DNA of 64,000 nucleotides from Pseudomonadales bacterium. Its GTDB lineage: Bacteria > Pseudomonadota > Gammaproteobacteria > Pseudomonadales > Pseudohongiellaceae. This document shows, piece by piece, positions 54,735 through 64,000 of this stretch. The position numbers and the translations under genes are program-made. How positions within the stretch are numbered: the first letter of the stretch is position 1; each line of letters begins with the position of its first letter. The notes beneath the pieces were generated by a model. It did not search any database. It saw only the letters and a program-made list of their open reading frames with translations, and was not told where the DNA came from. The DNA is taken from contig WLWQ01000003.1 of the NCBI GenBank assembly GCA_012103535.1, positions 959,491 through 1,023,490 of the forward strand. The letters are read 5' to 3'.

Positions 54735-55355
54735 CTACTCAAATAGTTGTACTAACTCGGCTGTTCTTGCCGTGACATTTTCATCTTTAAAAAGCGCGCT
54801 GATGACGGCGAGCATATCTGCTCCCGCAGAAATTAGTGCCGCGCCATTTTCCGCGTTGATACCACCAATAGCAACTATTGGAATGCTCAATTTTTTCTTT
54901 GCCAACGTTAAAACTTCGAGCGGTGCCGGACTGGCCTGCGGCTTAGTGACTGAAGGAAAGAAGCTGCCGAAAGCAACATAGTCTGCCCCGGCTTTTTCCG
55001 CTGCTACTGCTGCATCGATAGAATCATGACAGGTAATGCCGATGATTTTTTCGCTGCCCAATTTTTCTCGAGCAGTTTCGAGTGAGCTGTCTTGCTTACC
55101 CAGATGCACTCCTGCTGCATTTACCGCAAGACACAAATCGATATTGTCATTAATGATGAGAGGGACAAGATGATTTTGGCAAAGCGTTTGTAAAGACTTG
55201 GCTTGTTGTAGCTGCGTATTCCAATCTTCGCTTTTGTTTCGGTACTGAATCAAACTGCATCCAGCAATTAAAGATTCCTCGACGGCGTCAGCCAAAATTG
55301 ATTGCGGTAGAAGCCTGTCATCAGTAATGCCATAGAGGCCAGATAGTTTTTTCAA
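54735..55355 (-). CDS. thiE: Thiamine-phosphate synthase ThiE
   Basis: The 206-residue TIM-barrel enzyme has GLYGITDDRLLP, LIQYRNKSEDW, HLGKQDSSLE, GITCHDSIDAAVAAEKAGADYVAFGSFF and VAIGGINAEN. It joins the pyrimidine and thiazole moieties into thiamine phosphate. Coupled to hemL and thiD in one direction. The usual SxxK/PTTTK motif is represented by SVTKPQ. Confidence 0.93.
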   Translation of the reverse strand: MKKLSGLYGITDDRLLPQSILADAVEESLIAGCSLIQYRNKSEDWNTQLQQAKSLQTLCQNHLVPLIINDNIDLCLAVNAAGVHLGKQDSSLETAREKLGSEKIIGITCHDSIDAAVAAEKAGADYVAFGSFFPSVTKPQASPAPLEVLTLAKKKLSIPIVAIGGINAENGAALISAGADMLAVISALFKDENVTARTAELVQLFE

Positions 55356-55388
55356 GTAGATTTTTCTTCTGTGTTTTCGGCGATTAGT

Positions 55389-56192
55389 TTAATTCGTTTG
55401 CGGCTTTTGCTTATTCCAATAGCTGCGATTCGGCATATGCTGGCCGAAGCCCATGCGGGAGCCATGGCTCAAAGACTCCCAGGTAAATCTCTGTGCCTGT
55501 TGGATGGAGTCTCGAATATTGAGTTTGTGGGCAAGATAACCGGAGATGGCGGCAGCAAGAGTGCAGCCCGAGCCGTGATAAGCCTCTTGCAAGCGTGGCC
55601 AGTTAAACAAAGTGACGTCCTGATGGGTTGAAAACCATTTATTAACTACACCGGTTGTTTGTGCGTGGGTTCCCGTTACCAGTATGTGCTCGCATCCCTG
55701 CTCCAACAGTTCATTGGCACCAGCTTCTGTGGAATCTGCAGTCGGCGCAAGTAGTCTTACTTCGTCTGTGTTTGGTGTTAGTACGGTAGTTAGTGGAATA
55801 AGCAAACTTCGAACAGCTTCGAGTACCTCATCGCCCCCAAATTCGTAACCACCACCGGCGTAGGCGATTGGGTCTAAGACCACGGGAATGCTCGAATAAT
55901 CTTTTAAGATTGTGTGCAGCACTTCCACGCTCTCCACACTTCCCAATAAACCAATCTTAAAACATTGCACCGCAATATCTTCCAATATTGCCCGAGCTTG
56001 TTGTACCAGAAGCGCCGCGTCGGTGGCCTGCATGGAGAGAGCATTCTGTGTGTTTTGCACCGATAATGCAGTCGCAATTGGCGTGCAATGACAGCCGATA
56101 CTAAACAAGGTTTCGATGTCAGCCTGCAGTCCCGCTCCACCGGTTGGATCGAGACCAGAAAAACACATTACTGTTGGTTTGCTGACATTCAT
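55389..56192 (-). CDS. thiD: Hydroxymethylpyrimidine/phosphomethylpyrimidine kinase ThiD
   Basis: The 267-residue kinase starts with CFSGLDPTGGAGLQADIETL and has VVLDPIAYAGGG, LTPNTDEVRLL and GSGCTLAAAISGYLA, the ribokinase-fold active site with the catalytic Asp region. It phosphorylates HMP twice for thiamine. It lies 33 bases upstream of thiE in the transcript. Downstream ends are of normal length. Confidence 0.93.
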   Translation of the reverse strand: MNVSKPTVMCFSGLDPTGGAGLQADIETLFSIGCHCTPIATALSVQNTQNALSMQATDAALLVQQARAILEDIAVQCFKIGLLGSVESVEVLHTILKDYSSIPVVLDPIAYAGGGYEFGGDEVLEAVRSLLIPLTTVLTPNTDEVRLLAPTADSTEAGANELLEQGCEHILVTGTHAQTTGVVNKWFSTHQDVTLFNWPRLQEAYHGSGCTLAAAISGYLAHKLNIRDSIQQAQRFTWESLSHGSRMGFGQHMPNRSYWNKQKPQTN

Positions 56193-56198
56193 TAGAAA

Positions 56199-56624
56199 TT
56201 AAAGCGTAGGCTTGACCACGATTAAAATGACGGCGCCGATCAGCAAAAAAACCGGTAGCTCGTTAAAAACACGAAAGAAAACGTGAGTTTTGAAACTTGA
56301 ATCCTCTCTTAGTTTCAGCATGTACCACCAACAGTAAATATGGTGAGCAATAAGCAATGCTACCAAGCCAAGTTTTACATGCATCCACCACCAGGCCATG
56401 AAGTAGGACCAATTCGCGATTAACAACCAACTGCCAAAAACGATGGTGGCGATAGCGGAAGGGGTCATGATGCCCCAAAACAATTTTCGTTCCATGATCA
56501 CGAATCGATCTTTGCTGATCTGGTCTTCACTCATGGCGTGATAGACAAAAAGGCGTGGCAGATAAAACAAGCCGCTAAACCAGCAGACAACGAAAATAAT
56601 GTGTAGTGCTTTAACCCAAAGCAT
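56199..56624 (-). CDS. hemJ: Protoporphyrinogen oxidase HemJ (CopD-like membrane protein)
   Basis: The 141-residue protein has four membrane helices: ALHIIFVVCWFSGLFYLPRL, IATIVFGSWLLI, LGLVALLIAHHIYCWWYM and FLLIGAVILIVV. The His in the first helix and the WMHVKL segment are the HemJ signature. It oxidises protoporphyrinogen IX in bacteria lacking HemG/HemY. It starts the cluster of haem and thiamine genes; its end is six bases before thiD. Confidence 0.93.
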   Translation of the reverse strand: MLWVKALHIIFVVCWFSGLFYLPRLFVYHAMSEDQISKDRFVIMERKLFWGIMTPSAIATIVFGSWLLIANWSYFMAWWWMHVKLGLVALLIAHHIYCWWYMLKLREDSSFKTHVFFRVFNELPVFLLIGAVILIVVKPTL

Positions 56625-56722
56625 GATCGCTCCTTACGCGGAAATCAGAAGCTATCACAGCTCCAGAATGATGTCTTGGAGTCAAGCAGAATACCCCTAA
56701 GCTATTGATTTTAACGGATGTA

Positions 56723-56763
56723 ATTGTTGAATTTATTGCAATCTCCTAAAGATCGACTAAGAT
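56723..56763 (+). promoter_or_regulatory. Candidate argC promoter with an inverted repeat
   Basis: TTGCAA (56736-56741), 16 bases, TAAGAT (56758-56763), forms a promoter 37 bases before argC. ATTGTTGAATTTATTGCAAT (56723-56742) overlaps the -35 box and faintly resembles an ArgR site (TGAAT core), but only one half matches well. Confidence 0.4.
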
Positions 56764-56800
56764 ACAGCCCGGTTCTTCATCAGGTTTTTGGGAGTGAGAA

Positions 56801-57844
56801 TTGATTAGAGCAGGAATAGTTGGTGCAACCGGCTATACAGGAGTAGAGCTTCTGCGCTTGCTTGCGCCTCGCGAAGATGTCGAGCTTGCTGTGGTAACTT
56901 CACGGGAGCTTGCTGGTACTTCTGTCGCGAATCATTTCCCAAATTTGCGTAAGCATGTAGACCTCGAATTCAGTGCTCCAGATTCGGCAGCGCTAAACGA
57001 TTGCGATGTTGTCTTTTATGCAACGCCCCATGCAGTTGCCATGAATTCCGTGCCAGCATTGCTCGAATCCGATGTGAAAGTAATAGACCTTTCCGCAGAT
57101 TTCAGAATTCAAGACGTGGAACTTTGGGAGCAATGGTATAAGACTAAACATGTCTGCCCGGAGCTTATAGAGAAAGCCGTATACGGATTGCCTGAAGTAA
57201 ATCGAGAGCAGATAAAAGCGACAAACTTTGTTGCCGTACCTGGATGCTATCCAACGGCAATCCAACTTGGCTTTATTCCTTTATTGGAAAATGGTTTGGT
57301 TGATACCACTCGACTTATTGCTGATGCGAAGTCTGGCGTTAGTGGCGCTGGCCGCAAAGCCGTAGAAGATTATTTACTGTGCGAAGCAACAGAATCAATT
57401 AAGGCCTATGGCGTAACAGGTCATCGCCATCATCCGGAAATTTGCCAGGGCCTGAACCTTGCGGCCGGGTCCAATGTGGGCCTTACCTTCGTTCCCCACT
57501 TGACTCCCATGGTCCGTGGCATCCTGGCGACGCTTTATGCACCTGTCAAAAATGAGCAAAATGTCACACAAGAACAGTTGCAATCAATTTTTGAGGACCG
57601 GTATGCTAGTGAGCCCTTTGTAGAGGTACTTCCTGGCGGCGAATATCCCGCCACCAGGAACGTCAAAGGATCAAATAGATGTGAAATATCAGTCACTTAT
57701 CTCAAGGAAACAGAGACAATTTTGGTACTGTCAGCGGAAGATAATCTGGTAAAAGGAGCCTCTGGGCAGGCGATTCAGAACATGAATTTGATGTTCGGAC
57801 TGGAAGAAACAGCAGGATTGCAAGGAATAGCGCTGCTGCCCTGA
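56801..57844 (+). CDS. argC: N-acetyl-gamma-glutamyl-phosphate reductase ArgC
   Basis: The 347-residue enzyme starts at TTG 56801, with GGAG seven bases before. It has the Rossmann motif [12 protein letters not shown] and the active Cys in [15 protein letters not shown], plus a His in [12 protein letters not shown]. It reduces N-acetylglutamyl phosphate with NADPH in arginine synthesis. It leads a block conserved with bactofilin and erpA in Pseudomonas-like genomes. Confidence 0.96.
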   Translation: MIRAGIVGATGYTGVELLRLLAPREDVELAVVTSRELAGTSVANHFPNLRKHVDLEFSAPDSAALNDCDVVFYATPHAVAMNSVPALLESDVKVIDLSADFRIQDVELWEQWYKTKHVCPELIEKAVYGLPEVNREQIKATNFVAVPGCYPTAIQLGFIPLLENGLVDTTRLIADAKSGVSGAGRKAVEDYLLCEATESIKAYGVTGHRHHPEICQGLNLAAGSNVGLTFVPHLTPMVRGILATLYAPVKNEQNVTQEQLQSIFEDRYASEPFVEVLPGGEYPATRNVKGSNRCEISVTYLKETETILVLSAEDNLVKGASGQAIQNMNLMFGLEETAGLQGIALLP

Positions 57845-57916
57845 CAAAGCGCCGCGGCCCAGAATAAAGCGCTGCGGCCCAGAATAGATGACTTTACTCA
57901 TTGCGGAGTTCTCAGA

Positions 57917-58660
57917 ATGCCCGGAGTAGTAAAAGGCAGTAAACAAGAAAGAATGGTCGTCGTGCCTTATCGACCAGGCCGACGCATGCTCTTCACAATT
58001 ACCCTTGTTGCCGGTGTTGCGGTCAGCGCCTTGGGCGGATTTGCCTATGGCTATTATCAAACTTTGATAACCCAGCAATCTGCACAGGCAGACAGGGCGG
58101 AATTGCAAAGTGAACTGGAATCCCTGCAAATAGAAAATTCTGATTTGAATCGACAGGTGGCGATACTGGATCGTTCCAGTGTGATGGATCAGCGTGCCAC
58201 CGAGGAAGTACAAGAAACTATTCGAGGATTGCGAGATCGCGTTGGCTTGCTCGAGCAAGACATTATTTATTATCGCAGTGTCGTTTCAGAAGAAACTGAA
58301 GACACCGGATTAATTATTTCTAATTGGGATATCAACGCGACCCGAGATACAAACTTGTATCGCTACAAATTAGTAATGCGGCAACAAGATGCAGACGGCG
58401 ATACGTTCTTAACAGGTCACGTAAACGTCAATATTATTGGCAGACAGAATGAAGAGCTGACAATTATTCCATTACGAGAAGTTTCTGCAGAACAAGATCA
58501 ATTGGATATTCGATTACGCTTTAAATTTTTTCAAAATATAGAAGGCGAACTGACGATTCCAGAAGGATTCATTCCGGAGCGTGTGCAGATCGCCGGAGTA
58601 GAGACTGCTCCCATAGAGAAAACACTCGATCAAGATTTCAGCTGGGTAGTTGCACAGTAG
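57917..58660 (+). CDS. Coiled-coil membrane protein upstream of bactofilin (DUF6776-like)
   Basis: The 247-residue protein has one N-terminal membrane helix (TITLVAGVAVSALGGFAYGYY). A coiled coil follows at about residues 55-115 (AELQSELESLQIENSDLNRQ, then VQETIRGLRDRVGLLEQDI), and a beta-rich C-terminal domain of periplasmic type. It always seems to precede bactofilin in relatives (from memory), so it may anchor or position the bactofilin polymer at the membrane. Unknown biochemical role. Confidence 0.75.
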   Translation: MPGVVKGSKQERMVVVPYRPGRRMLFTITLVAGVAVSALGGFAYGYYQTLITQQSAQADRAELQSELESLQIENSDLNRQVAILDRSSVMDQRATEEVQETIRGLRDRVGLLEQDIIYYRSVVSEETEDTGLIISNWDINATRDTNLYRYKLVMRQQDADGDTFLTGHVNVNIIGRQNEELTIIPLREVSAEQDQLDIRLRFKFFQNIEGELTIPEGFIPERVQIAGVETAPIEKTLDQDFSWVVAQ

Positions 58661-58692
58661 TGCTGTAGTTCAGTTGTTGAGGAGAAAGGTAA

Positions 58693-59136
58693 ATGTTCGG
58701 CAAGAATGAAGAAACCCAATCAATCAGTGGACCAACCAACACGCTGGTTTCAAGAACCACTGAAATAGTCGGTGATATTCACTTTAGTGGAGAACTGATT
58801 ATCGAAGGTCGCGTCAAAGGAAACATCTATGCCGAAGATGACTCATCTGCACTGATTAGAGTGTTGGAAAAAGGCTCTGTGGAAGGAGAAATTTGCGTTC
58901 CTTCATCAATAATCAATGGCCTGGTACAAGGCGATGTGCGCTCAGCAACGCATATCGAACTCGCCGCAAAAGCAGTTGTGGTGGGCAATGTTTATTACAA
59001 CTTGATAGAAATGGTGATGGGCTCGGAAGTGAATGGCAATTTGATGCACATCAGCTCGAATCAACAAGACGCGAAGCGAATTTCTGCGAATAAGAAAAAA
59101 TTCCCTTTTGACGCCAAGTCCCTCCAGAAAGAATAG
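58693..59136 (+). CDS. Bactofilin, polymer-forming cytoskeletal protein
   Basis: The 147-residue protein has the right-handed beta-helix repeats of bactofilins: TEIVGDIHFSGELIIEGRVKGNI, then GSVEGEICVPSSIINGLVQGDV and VVVGNVYYNLIEMVMGSEVNGNL, with a polar N-terminal tail and a basic C-terminal tail. Bactofilins polymerise without nucleotides and place cell-wall or membrane machines. It starts 33 bases after the coiled-coil protein. Confidence 0.92.
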   Translation: MFGKNEETQSISGPTNTLVSRTTEIVGDIHFSGELIIEGRVKGNIYAEDDSSALIRVLEKGSVEGEICVPSSIINGLVQGDVRSATHIELAAKAVVVGNVYYNLIEMVMGSEVNGNLMHISSNQQDAKRISANKKKFPFDAKSLQKE

Positions 59137-59158
59137 GGAACCTCTGAACAAACGCCTA

Positions 59159-59187
59159 TTTAAATTGATCCGCTCCGGGTCTATAAT
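59159..59187 (+). promoter_or_regulatory. Candidate erpA promoter
   Basis: TTTAAA (59159), 17 bases, TATAAT (59182-59187). The -10 box is perfect and sits inside CGGGT-ctataat-ACCCG, a five-base inverted repeat that could be an operator. About 82 bases before erpA. Confidence 0.55.
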
Positions 59188-59268
59188 ACCCGAGTAATTT
59201 CCTAGGTTATTTGGCAACTTTATAAATCGCTTTTTGCCCCCATATTCTAGGTAGGACTTGGAAATATT

Positions 59269-59622
59269 ATGTCAGTCGTACAAACCGCAGAACCAGTAAT
59301 TATGTCGTTTACCGACAATGCCGCCGATAAGGTACACAGCCTTATTGCGGAGGAAGGTAATGACAATCTAAAACTCCGGGTTTTTGTCACCGGTGGCGGT
59401 TGTTCTGGATTCCAATACGGCTTTACGTTCGATGAAGAAGTTCAGGAAGACGATACGATTGTCGCAAACAAAGGGGCCGAGCTCTTAGTGGATCCATTAA
59501 GCTACCAGTATCTGGTCGGATCTAAGATTGATTACGTTGAAGGTCTGGAAGGTTCGCGCTTTGTTGTAGATAACCCGCTGGCAAGTGCAACTTGCGGTTG
59601 CGGCGCTTCTTTCTCTATTTAG
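59269..59622 (+). CDS. erpA: Iron-sulfur cluster insertion protein ErpA
   Basis: The 117-residue A-type carrier has [32 protein letters not shown] and the C-terminal CGCGASFSI, giving the three conserved cysteines that hold the cluster. It passes [4Fe-4S] or [2Fe-2S] clusters to targets such as IspG. Conserved between bactofilin and anmK in relatives. It converges with anmK. Confidence 0.95.
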   Translation: MSVVQTAEPVIMSFTDNAADKVHSLIAEEGNDNLKLRVFVTGGGCSGFQYGFTFDEEVQEDDTIVANKGAELLVDPLSYQYLVGSKIDYVEGLEGSRFVVDNPLASATCGCGASFSI

Positions 59623-59628
59623 TAATTC

Positions 59629-60738
59629 TCAAACTGGATAAATCCCGCCAAGCATTACCGGTTCGCTTGCGCCAGTGAATGAGGATGTATCAATTTTCTT
59701 TCCTTCTATTGTTTGCTTTGCCATCCAGGCGAATGCGATTGCCTCTACCCAGTCAGGATCTATTCCTAACTGACTCGTAGTAAAAACTGAAGATTGAGTA
59801 CTAGCACTCTCTAACTTATTCATTAATAACTCGTTGTGAGCACCGCCACCGCACACATAGATTTCCTCCGGTGGAAACAAACCACTTATGGCATCTGCGA
59901 TTGAGTTAACTGTGCAATCGACAAGAGTCGCTTGTACATCTGCAGGATTAATAGTTTTTCCCAGTTCACCCAGTTTACGCTCCAACCAGGGGCCACTGAA
60001 TAATTCTCTGCCGGTGCTCTTTGGCGGAGCCAAGGCGAAATAGGTTTCGTTGAGAAGACGGTGCAATAAATCTTTATCGCTGGAGCCGGTTGCTGCCCAT
60101 TCACCTTTTTCGTCGAAACGTTTTTGTTGATGCTTGCCGATCCAATAATCCATTAATACGTTACCGGGACCAGTATCAAACGCCAGACTTGCAGCGTTTG
60201 CTGGCAACATGGTTACGTTGCCGATGCCGCCAATGTTTATCACTGCGCGATCGATCGAGTCACTTTGAAAGACTTCACGATGAAGCAGTGGAGCTAGCGG
60301 CGCGCCTTGGCCGCCTGTAGACAAATCTCTTTGCCTGAAATCAGCTACCGTTGTGATTCTTGTCAGTTGCGCAATAGTGTTTGGATTTCCAATCTGCATC
60401 GAAAAAGGATTGTCACCAGCAGGTTGATGCCAGATGGTTTGTCCATGGCTGCCGATTGCCCGAACATCACTTGCCGAAACCTTTGCCTTAGCGAGCAAAT
60501 TATTCACGGCACCTGCAAACCATTTACCGATCGCTACATCGGTATCTCCTAGCGAAGGTAAGTTAATGCTGGTTCCTTCGCAGAGCATAAGAATACTATC
60601 GCGCAAAGATGCAGGAGATTCTTCGAAGTGGGAGGCAATAAGTTCAGGCTTGCTAGCGTCGAAAGACACCAGCACACAATCGACTCCATCAACACTGGTG
60701 CCGGAAATCAGCCCAATATAAAGATCATTGTCAGACAT
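59629..60738 (-). CDS. anmK: Anhydro-N-acetylmuramic acid kinase AnmK
   Basis: The 369-residue sugar kinase begins LYIGLISGTSVDGVDCVLVS and has IGSHGQTIWHQP, VINIGGIGNVTMLP, DTGPGNVLMD and VCGGGAHNELLM, the AnmK/ASKHA signature. It recycles 1,6-anhydro-MurNAc from the cell wall. It lies 20 bases downstream of the M23 peptidase gene in the same direction, so the pair links wall cleavage and recycling. Confidence 0.95.
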   Translation of the reverse strand: MSDNDLYIGLISGTSVDGVDCVLVSFDASKPELIASHFEESPASLRDSILMLCEGTSINLPSLGDTDVAIGKWFAGAVNNLLAKAKVSASDVRAIGSHGQTIWHQPAGDNPFSMQIGNPNTIAQLTRITTVADFRQRDLSTGGQGAPLAPLLHREVFQSDSIDRAVINIGGIGNVTMLPANAASLAFDTGPGNVLMDYWIGKHQQKRFDEKGEWAATGSSDKDLLHRLLNETYFALAPPKSTGRELFSGPWLERKLGELGKTINPADVQATLVDCTVNSIADAISGLFPPEEIYVCGGGAHNELLMNKLESASTQSSVFTTSQLGIDPDWVEAIAFAWMAKQTIEGKKIDTSSFTGASEPVMLGGIYPV

Positions 60739-60757
60739 AGTCAGAGGTGACTTAAGT

Positions 60758-62137
60758 TTAATCAGCGCTTGGTTGATTCAATGATAACAGTCTTGAATCA
60801 TTCAGTTCTTCGAATTGTCGAAGCAGCGGAGCCGTTTGTGCGATAAACCGATCCATCTCATCCGGATCGATTGATTCAGCTTTGGGTAGTCTATTAACAA
60901 TAGTTCGTGGGTTTTGGTGAACACCATTAACCAGAAATTCGTAATGAAGGTGCGGGCCTGTGGCGCCACCGGTGGAGCCAACGTAACCAATCACATCGCC
61001 TTGCCGTACTCGATCTCCGCGACGGATTCCGCCGGCGAAACGAGACAGATGTGCATATTTGGTTTCAAAACCACCAGCATGTTGGACGATGACCAGGTTG
61101 CCGAATGAACCGTAACGTGATGCACGAGTAACTCGTCCATCACTGGTTGCGCGAATTGGAGTGCCGGTTGGCGCTGCGTAGTCGGTGCCTTTATGGGCGC
61201 GAATAGTATTTAAGATCGGGTGGCGGCGACGTGGATTGAAATTGGAACTAATGCGAAATACATCCAGTGGACTACGTAAAAATGCCTTGCGCATGCTTTC
61301 GCCTTCAGGATTGTAGTATCCGACTTCGCCTTCTTCATCTATATAGCGCACAGCAGTAAATACTCGTCCCTGGTTTACAAAGCGGGTTGTAAGTATTTCG
61401 CCATTGCCAATGAATTGTCCGTCGAGGAATTGTTCGTTGTAGAGAATACTGAATTGATCGCCAATGCGAGGATCCAAAATAAAATCGATGACACCACCGA
61501 AGACGTTTGCCATCTCCATGATGTGCACCGCTGGTATTCGTTCTCGCTGTCCCGCCATAAAAAGGCTGTCGGAAATTTCACCGACTTTGAAGGCCTGATG
61601 AATTTGTGGCTCTTTTAAGATGGTTTCGACGTTGTAGTCGTTATTAGCGCGGGTAAACAGATATCCTTCGAGGGGAGATTTAAGGACTCGCAGTTGCTCG
61701 AGTTCGCCCTCTGCTGGGATCAAGAAATCTAATTGGTAACCAGGAAATACCCGATTGAGTATTTTTGCCTCGTCACTGCTATTTAGTACGCGAAACAAAT
61801 CCTGATCTGATAATCCCACTTTGGTGAAAATGGCAGACGGAGTATCGCCACTCTGAATCTCCACATTTTGCCAAAGATCAATTTCAGCCGGTGCCTCTTC
61901 AGTAACAACGTAATCAGACAAATTGAGAACAGAATCTTCAGTCGGCTCTGGATTATCATTAGTAATTGGAATTGAAACTGGAATTTGGGTGGTTTGATTT
62001 GGGACAGCTGCCCCCTTTTCACCACCAGGAACTACTAATAGAAAGAGAAATAGCACTCCCATAGAACCAGCGATATACAAATGGTCCCTCGGATAATACT
62101 TTGCAATAAACTGTTTAACGGTTTGAACAATGTCCAT
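60758..62137 (-). CDS. M23 peptidoglycan DD-endopeptidase (MepM-like)
   Basis: The 459-residue protein has one N-terminal membrane anchor (HLYIAGSMGVLFLFLLVVPG). A LysM-like and OapA-like middle segment follows (VEIQSGDTPSAIFTKVGLSD), then a C-terminal LytM domain: HKGTDYAAPTGTP supplies the His and Asp zinc ligands, and GPHLHYEF the HxH pair. It cuts D-Ala-mDAP cross-links to open the wall for growth. It stands opposite tyrS with a 247-base gap, the usual layout. Confidence 0.93.
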   Translation of the reverse strand: MDIVQTVKQFIAKYYPRDHLYIAGSMGVLFLFLLVVPGGEKGAAVPNQTTQIPVSIPITNDNPEPTEDSVLNLSDYVVTEEAPAEIDLWQNVEIQSGDTPSAIFTKVGLSDQDLFRVLNSSDEAKILNRVFPGYQLDFLIPAEGELEQLRVLKSPLEGYLFTRANNDYNVETILKEPQIHQAFKVGEISDSLFMAGQRERIPAVHIMEMANVFGGVIDFILDPRIGDQFSILYNEQFLDGQFIGNGEILTTRFVNQGRVFTAVRYIDEEGEVGYYNPEGESMRKAFLRSPLDVFRISSNFNPRRRHPILNTIRAHKGTDYAAPTGTPIRATSDGRVTRASRYGSFGNLVIVQHAGGFETKYAHLSRFAGGIRRGDRVRQGDVIGYVGSTGGATGPHLHYEFLVNGVHQNPRTIVNRLPKAESIDPDEMDRFIAQTAPLLRQFEELNDSRLLSLNQPSAD

Positions 62138-62384
62138 AACTAATTTCGAAGAGTCCCTAACTAACTACTACAAACTTCAGGTTTCCGTGCGAAAGCGCAA
62201 ACTACAGCAATCAATTGACCATTTCAAAGGGCTTTTTATCCCTACAACCGCAGTATTCGAGCATTTCAGAGCCTATCTAGTGTAAAATCTGCGCTTTTTT
62301 ACCATGGCTAATTCGCCGTTTCTTCTGCTTGGGTCGGCATTTACCATGATTTTCTTAGTTTTGTGACGTAGTTAGGATTACCGC

Positions 62385-63668
62385 ATGGCTGCTTCCAGCC
62401 TCGACATAATCAGCGATTTAGAGCAGCGCGAACTGATTTCCCAGCTTGCCGGTGGAGATGAACTGCGAGATCACCTTAGCGGTGGCAGCAGAACAGTCTA
62501 TTGCGGATTCGATCCCACCGCGGCAAGTCTCCATGTGGGTAGCGTCGTTCCTTTATTGGTGTTGAAACGATTTCAGATGGCAGGCCACAAACCTATCGCG
62601 CTGGTCGGAGGCGCAACGGGATTGATCGGTGATCCAAGTTTCAAGGCTGACGAGAGACAATTAAATTCAACTGAACTCGTTGAAGAATGGGTGGAACGAT
62701 TAAAACCGCAACTCAGTCAGTTTCTCGATTTCGATTGTGGAGAAAACTCGGCGGTGCTTGCTAACAATCTCGATTGGACCCAGGGCTATGATGTACTCGG
62801 ATTCTTGCGCGATGTTGGTAAACATTTCTCAGTAAATGCCATGATTCAGAAGGAATCCGTTAAGCAGCGCATCGAGCGGGATGGTGAAGGCATATCGTTT
62901 ACAGAGTTCAGCTACATGTTGCTGCAGTCTTATGATTTCGCCGAGCTCAACAAGCGCCACGGCTGCACTGTGCAGGTGGGTGGCAGCGATCAGTGGGGCA
63001 ACATCACCGGCGGCATCGACTTAACGCGACGCATGCACCAGAACCAGGTGTACGGTGTTACTACACCATTAGTAACCAAGTCCGATGGCACTAAATTCGG
63101 TAAGACTGAAACCGGAACGGTCTGGATCAGCCCCCACATGACATCGCCCTATGCGCTCTACCAATTTTGGTTAAACGTCGCCGATGCGGATGTATACAAG
63201 TACCTGAAGTTCTTCACTTTCCTTTCGGTGGAGGAAATTGAAGAGATTGAGCGCAGCGATAAAGCAGCCCAGGCAAGACCCGAAGCCCAGGGAATCCTGG
63301 CCCGGGAAGTGACCGAATTACTGCACGGTAAAGAAGGTCTAAGCGCCGCCGTCCGTATTAGCGATGCACTGTTCTCTGGAGATATCTCGAGCCTTACTAG
63401 TGAGGATCTGGACCAGTTGGAGCTGGATGGTTTGCCCTGCACGGAATTCGAAGGCGGTGACAAGAACATCATCGAAGTTCTGGTAGATACTGAACTGGCG
63501 AAATCCAACAAGATGGCCCGCGAATTTATCGGTAATAATGCCGTGAATGTGAATGGGCAGGTGGTGGATTCGGTGGATTTTGCGCTTTCTTCGAGCATCG
63601 CTCTGGAAGGTAAGTACTTCGTTCTTAGAAGGGGCAAGAAACTGTTTCATTTGGCCAAATTCGTATAG
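62385..63668 (+). CDS. tyrS: Tyrosyl-tRNA synthetase TyrS
   Basis: The 427-residue class I synthetase has [18 protein letters not shown] (HIGH-like), [16 protein letters not shown], and KFGKTETG (KMSKS-like), and an S4 domain at the C-terminus ([18 protein letters not shown]). It charges tRNA-Tyr. It precedes the rRNA operon, as in Pseudomonas. The 247-base region before it contains TGTAAAAT at 62281-62288, an extended -10-like box, but no clear -35. Confidence 0.96.
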   Translation: MAASSLDIISDLEQRELISQLAGGDELRDHLSGGSRTVYCGFDPTAASLHVGSVVPLLVLKRFQMAGHKPIALVGGATGLIGDPSFKADERQLNSTELVEEWVERLKPQLSQFLDFDCGENSAVLANNLDWTQGYDVLGFLRDVGKHFSVNAMIQKESVKQRIERDGEGISFTEFSYMLLQSYDFAELNKRHGCTVQVGGSDQWGNITGGIDLTRRMHQNQVYGVTTPLVTKSDGTKFGKTETGTVWISPHMTSPYALYQFWLNVADADVYKYLKFFTFLSVEEIEEIERSDKAAQARPEAQGILAREVTELLHGKEGLSAAVRISDALFSGDISSLTSEDLDQLELDGLPCTEFEGGDKNIIEVLVDTELAKSNKMAREFIGNNAVNVNGQVVDSVDFALSSSIALEGKYFVLRRGKKLFHLAKFV

Positions 63669-63748
63669 TTATTTCCTCACTTGTAACTGACTGTTTTTAT
63701 TGCAGTTATTCAATACTACAATTTGTTGAAAAATGCCTTCTATATTCC

Positions 63749-64000
63749 TTGCTATAAGGGCCAGCGCGCGTATAATGCCGGCTCCGTGTCTTTGGGCACT
63801 GGGGTTTTTTGGGCTTTTGGAAAGTGGAAAAGTTCAAAAGAGAGGATACGAGGGCTGATTTAGGCTCATGTGTTCTAACTTGAAAAAGACTTCGTCTTTA
63901 TTCAAGTCGTTAGTAGCCCGCACTAAGTCTTCGACTTATCACGGGTGTATGAAAAACCCTTGGTTTTTCACACTGCTCTTTAACAAATAGATCAAGCAAT
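63749..64000 (+). promoter_or_regulatory. rRNA operon promoter and leader
   Basis: TTGCTA (63749-63754), 16 bases, TATAAT (63771-63776), then a GC-rich discriminator (GCCGGCTCC), the pattern of stringently controlled rrn promoters. The leader holds hairpins such as CTTGAAAAAGAC-ttc-GTCTTTATTCAAG and GAAAAACCC-ttg-GTTTTTC. TGCTCTTTAACA at 63974-63985 is a boxA antitermination site, after which 16S rRNA normally begins within about 150 bases, outside the window. The stretch 63669-63748 after tyrS shows no clear element. Confidence 0.85.

Noticed and set aside
56625..56800. TPP riboswitch before the thiamine/haem gene cluster
   Set aside because: No thi-box core (CTGAGA ... ACCTGATC-type) is seen on the minus strand upstream of hemJ or thiD.

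Overview
The window is a stretch of a Gammaproteobacterial chromosome. The gene orders bamE/fur/recN/grpE/dnaK/dnaJ, hemL/thiE/thiD/hemJ and argC/(coiled-coil protein)/bactofilin/erpA/anmK/M23 peptidase/tyrS/rrn all match, from memory, Pseudomonas-like and marine oligotrophic (OMG-type) Gammaproteobacteria. The tmRNA tag reads ANDDNYALAA. Many secreted or lipoprotein oxidoreductases, TonB receptors and small unknown periplasmic proteins also fit a marine heterotroph. The genus cannot be fixed from the sequence alone.

Layout. 1-9.5 kb: the tail of a TetR regulator, a membrane protein, an exported metallo-beta-lactamase-fold protein, a three-subunit Tat-exported molybdenum hydroxylase (PaoABC-like), a BON-domain lipoprotein, a Tag-like glycosylase homologue, a CPBP membrane protein and a membrane-bound LytTR regulator. 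9.6-18 kb: a YHS-domain protein, a class-C beta-lactamase-like esterase, a cytochrome c5/FAD-sugar-lactone oxidase pair, two tandem secreted paralogues, and an MBL-fold gene inactivated by two in-frame stops. 18-26.4 kb: a MacAB-type efflux operon (adaptor, ATPase, two permeases), a DsbA-fold isomerase, a PPK2 polyphosphate kinase and several small unknowns. 26.5-28.9 kb: a TonB receptor.

29.1-37.0 kb is a genomic island inserted in the 3' end of ssrA (tmRNA). A 23-base direct repeat identical to the ssrA 3' end and its edge flanks it (29127-29149 and 36998-37020). It is visibly AT-rich and has no recognisable integrase. It carries a tight three-gene operon: a 751-aa beta-propeller protein, a 507-aa protein with a J-domain-like HPD motif and a long coiled coil, and a ClpA-like double AAA+ unfoldase that has an IGF tripeptide where ClpA has its ClpP-docking loop. 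A broken IS110 transposase follows. This cassette is the best candidate for an undescribed (possibly defence or protein quality-control) system: a sensor propeller, a J-type adaptor and an unfoldase that may borrow the host ClpP.

37-46 kb: ssrA and its partner smpB, a crotonase, an NSS transporter, ratA-rnfH, a cory-CC-star/ArsA pair, and a small His/Cys protein followed by a ZnuD-like TonB receptor with His/Glu-rich loops. 45.5-52.4 kb: bamE, fur, recN, and the heat-shock genes grpE, dnaK, dnaJ. Good sigma-32-type promoters precede grpE and dnaK. 52.4-56.6 kb: a PfkB kinase, hemL, thiE, thiD, hemJ. 56.8-63.7 kb: argC, a coiled-coil membrane protein, bactofilin, erpA, anmK, M23 peptidase and tyrS. 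The last ~260 bases are an rRNA operon promoter and leader with a boxA-like antitermination site; 16S rRNA should start just beyond the window.
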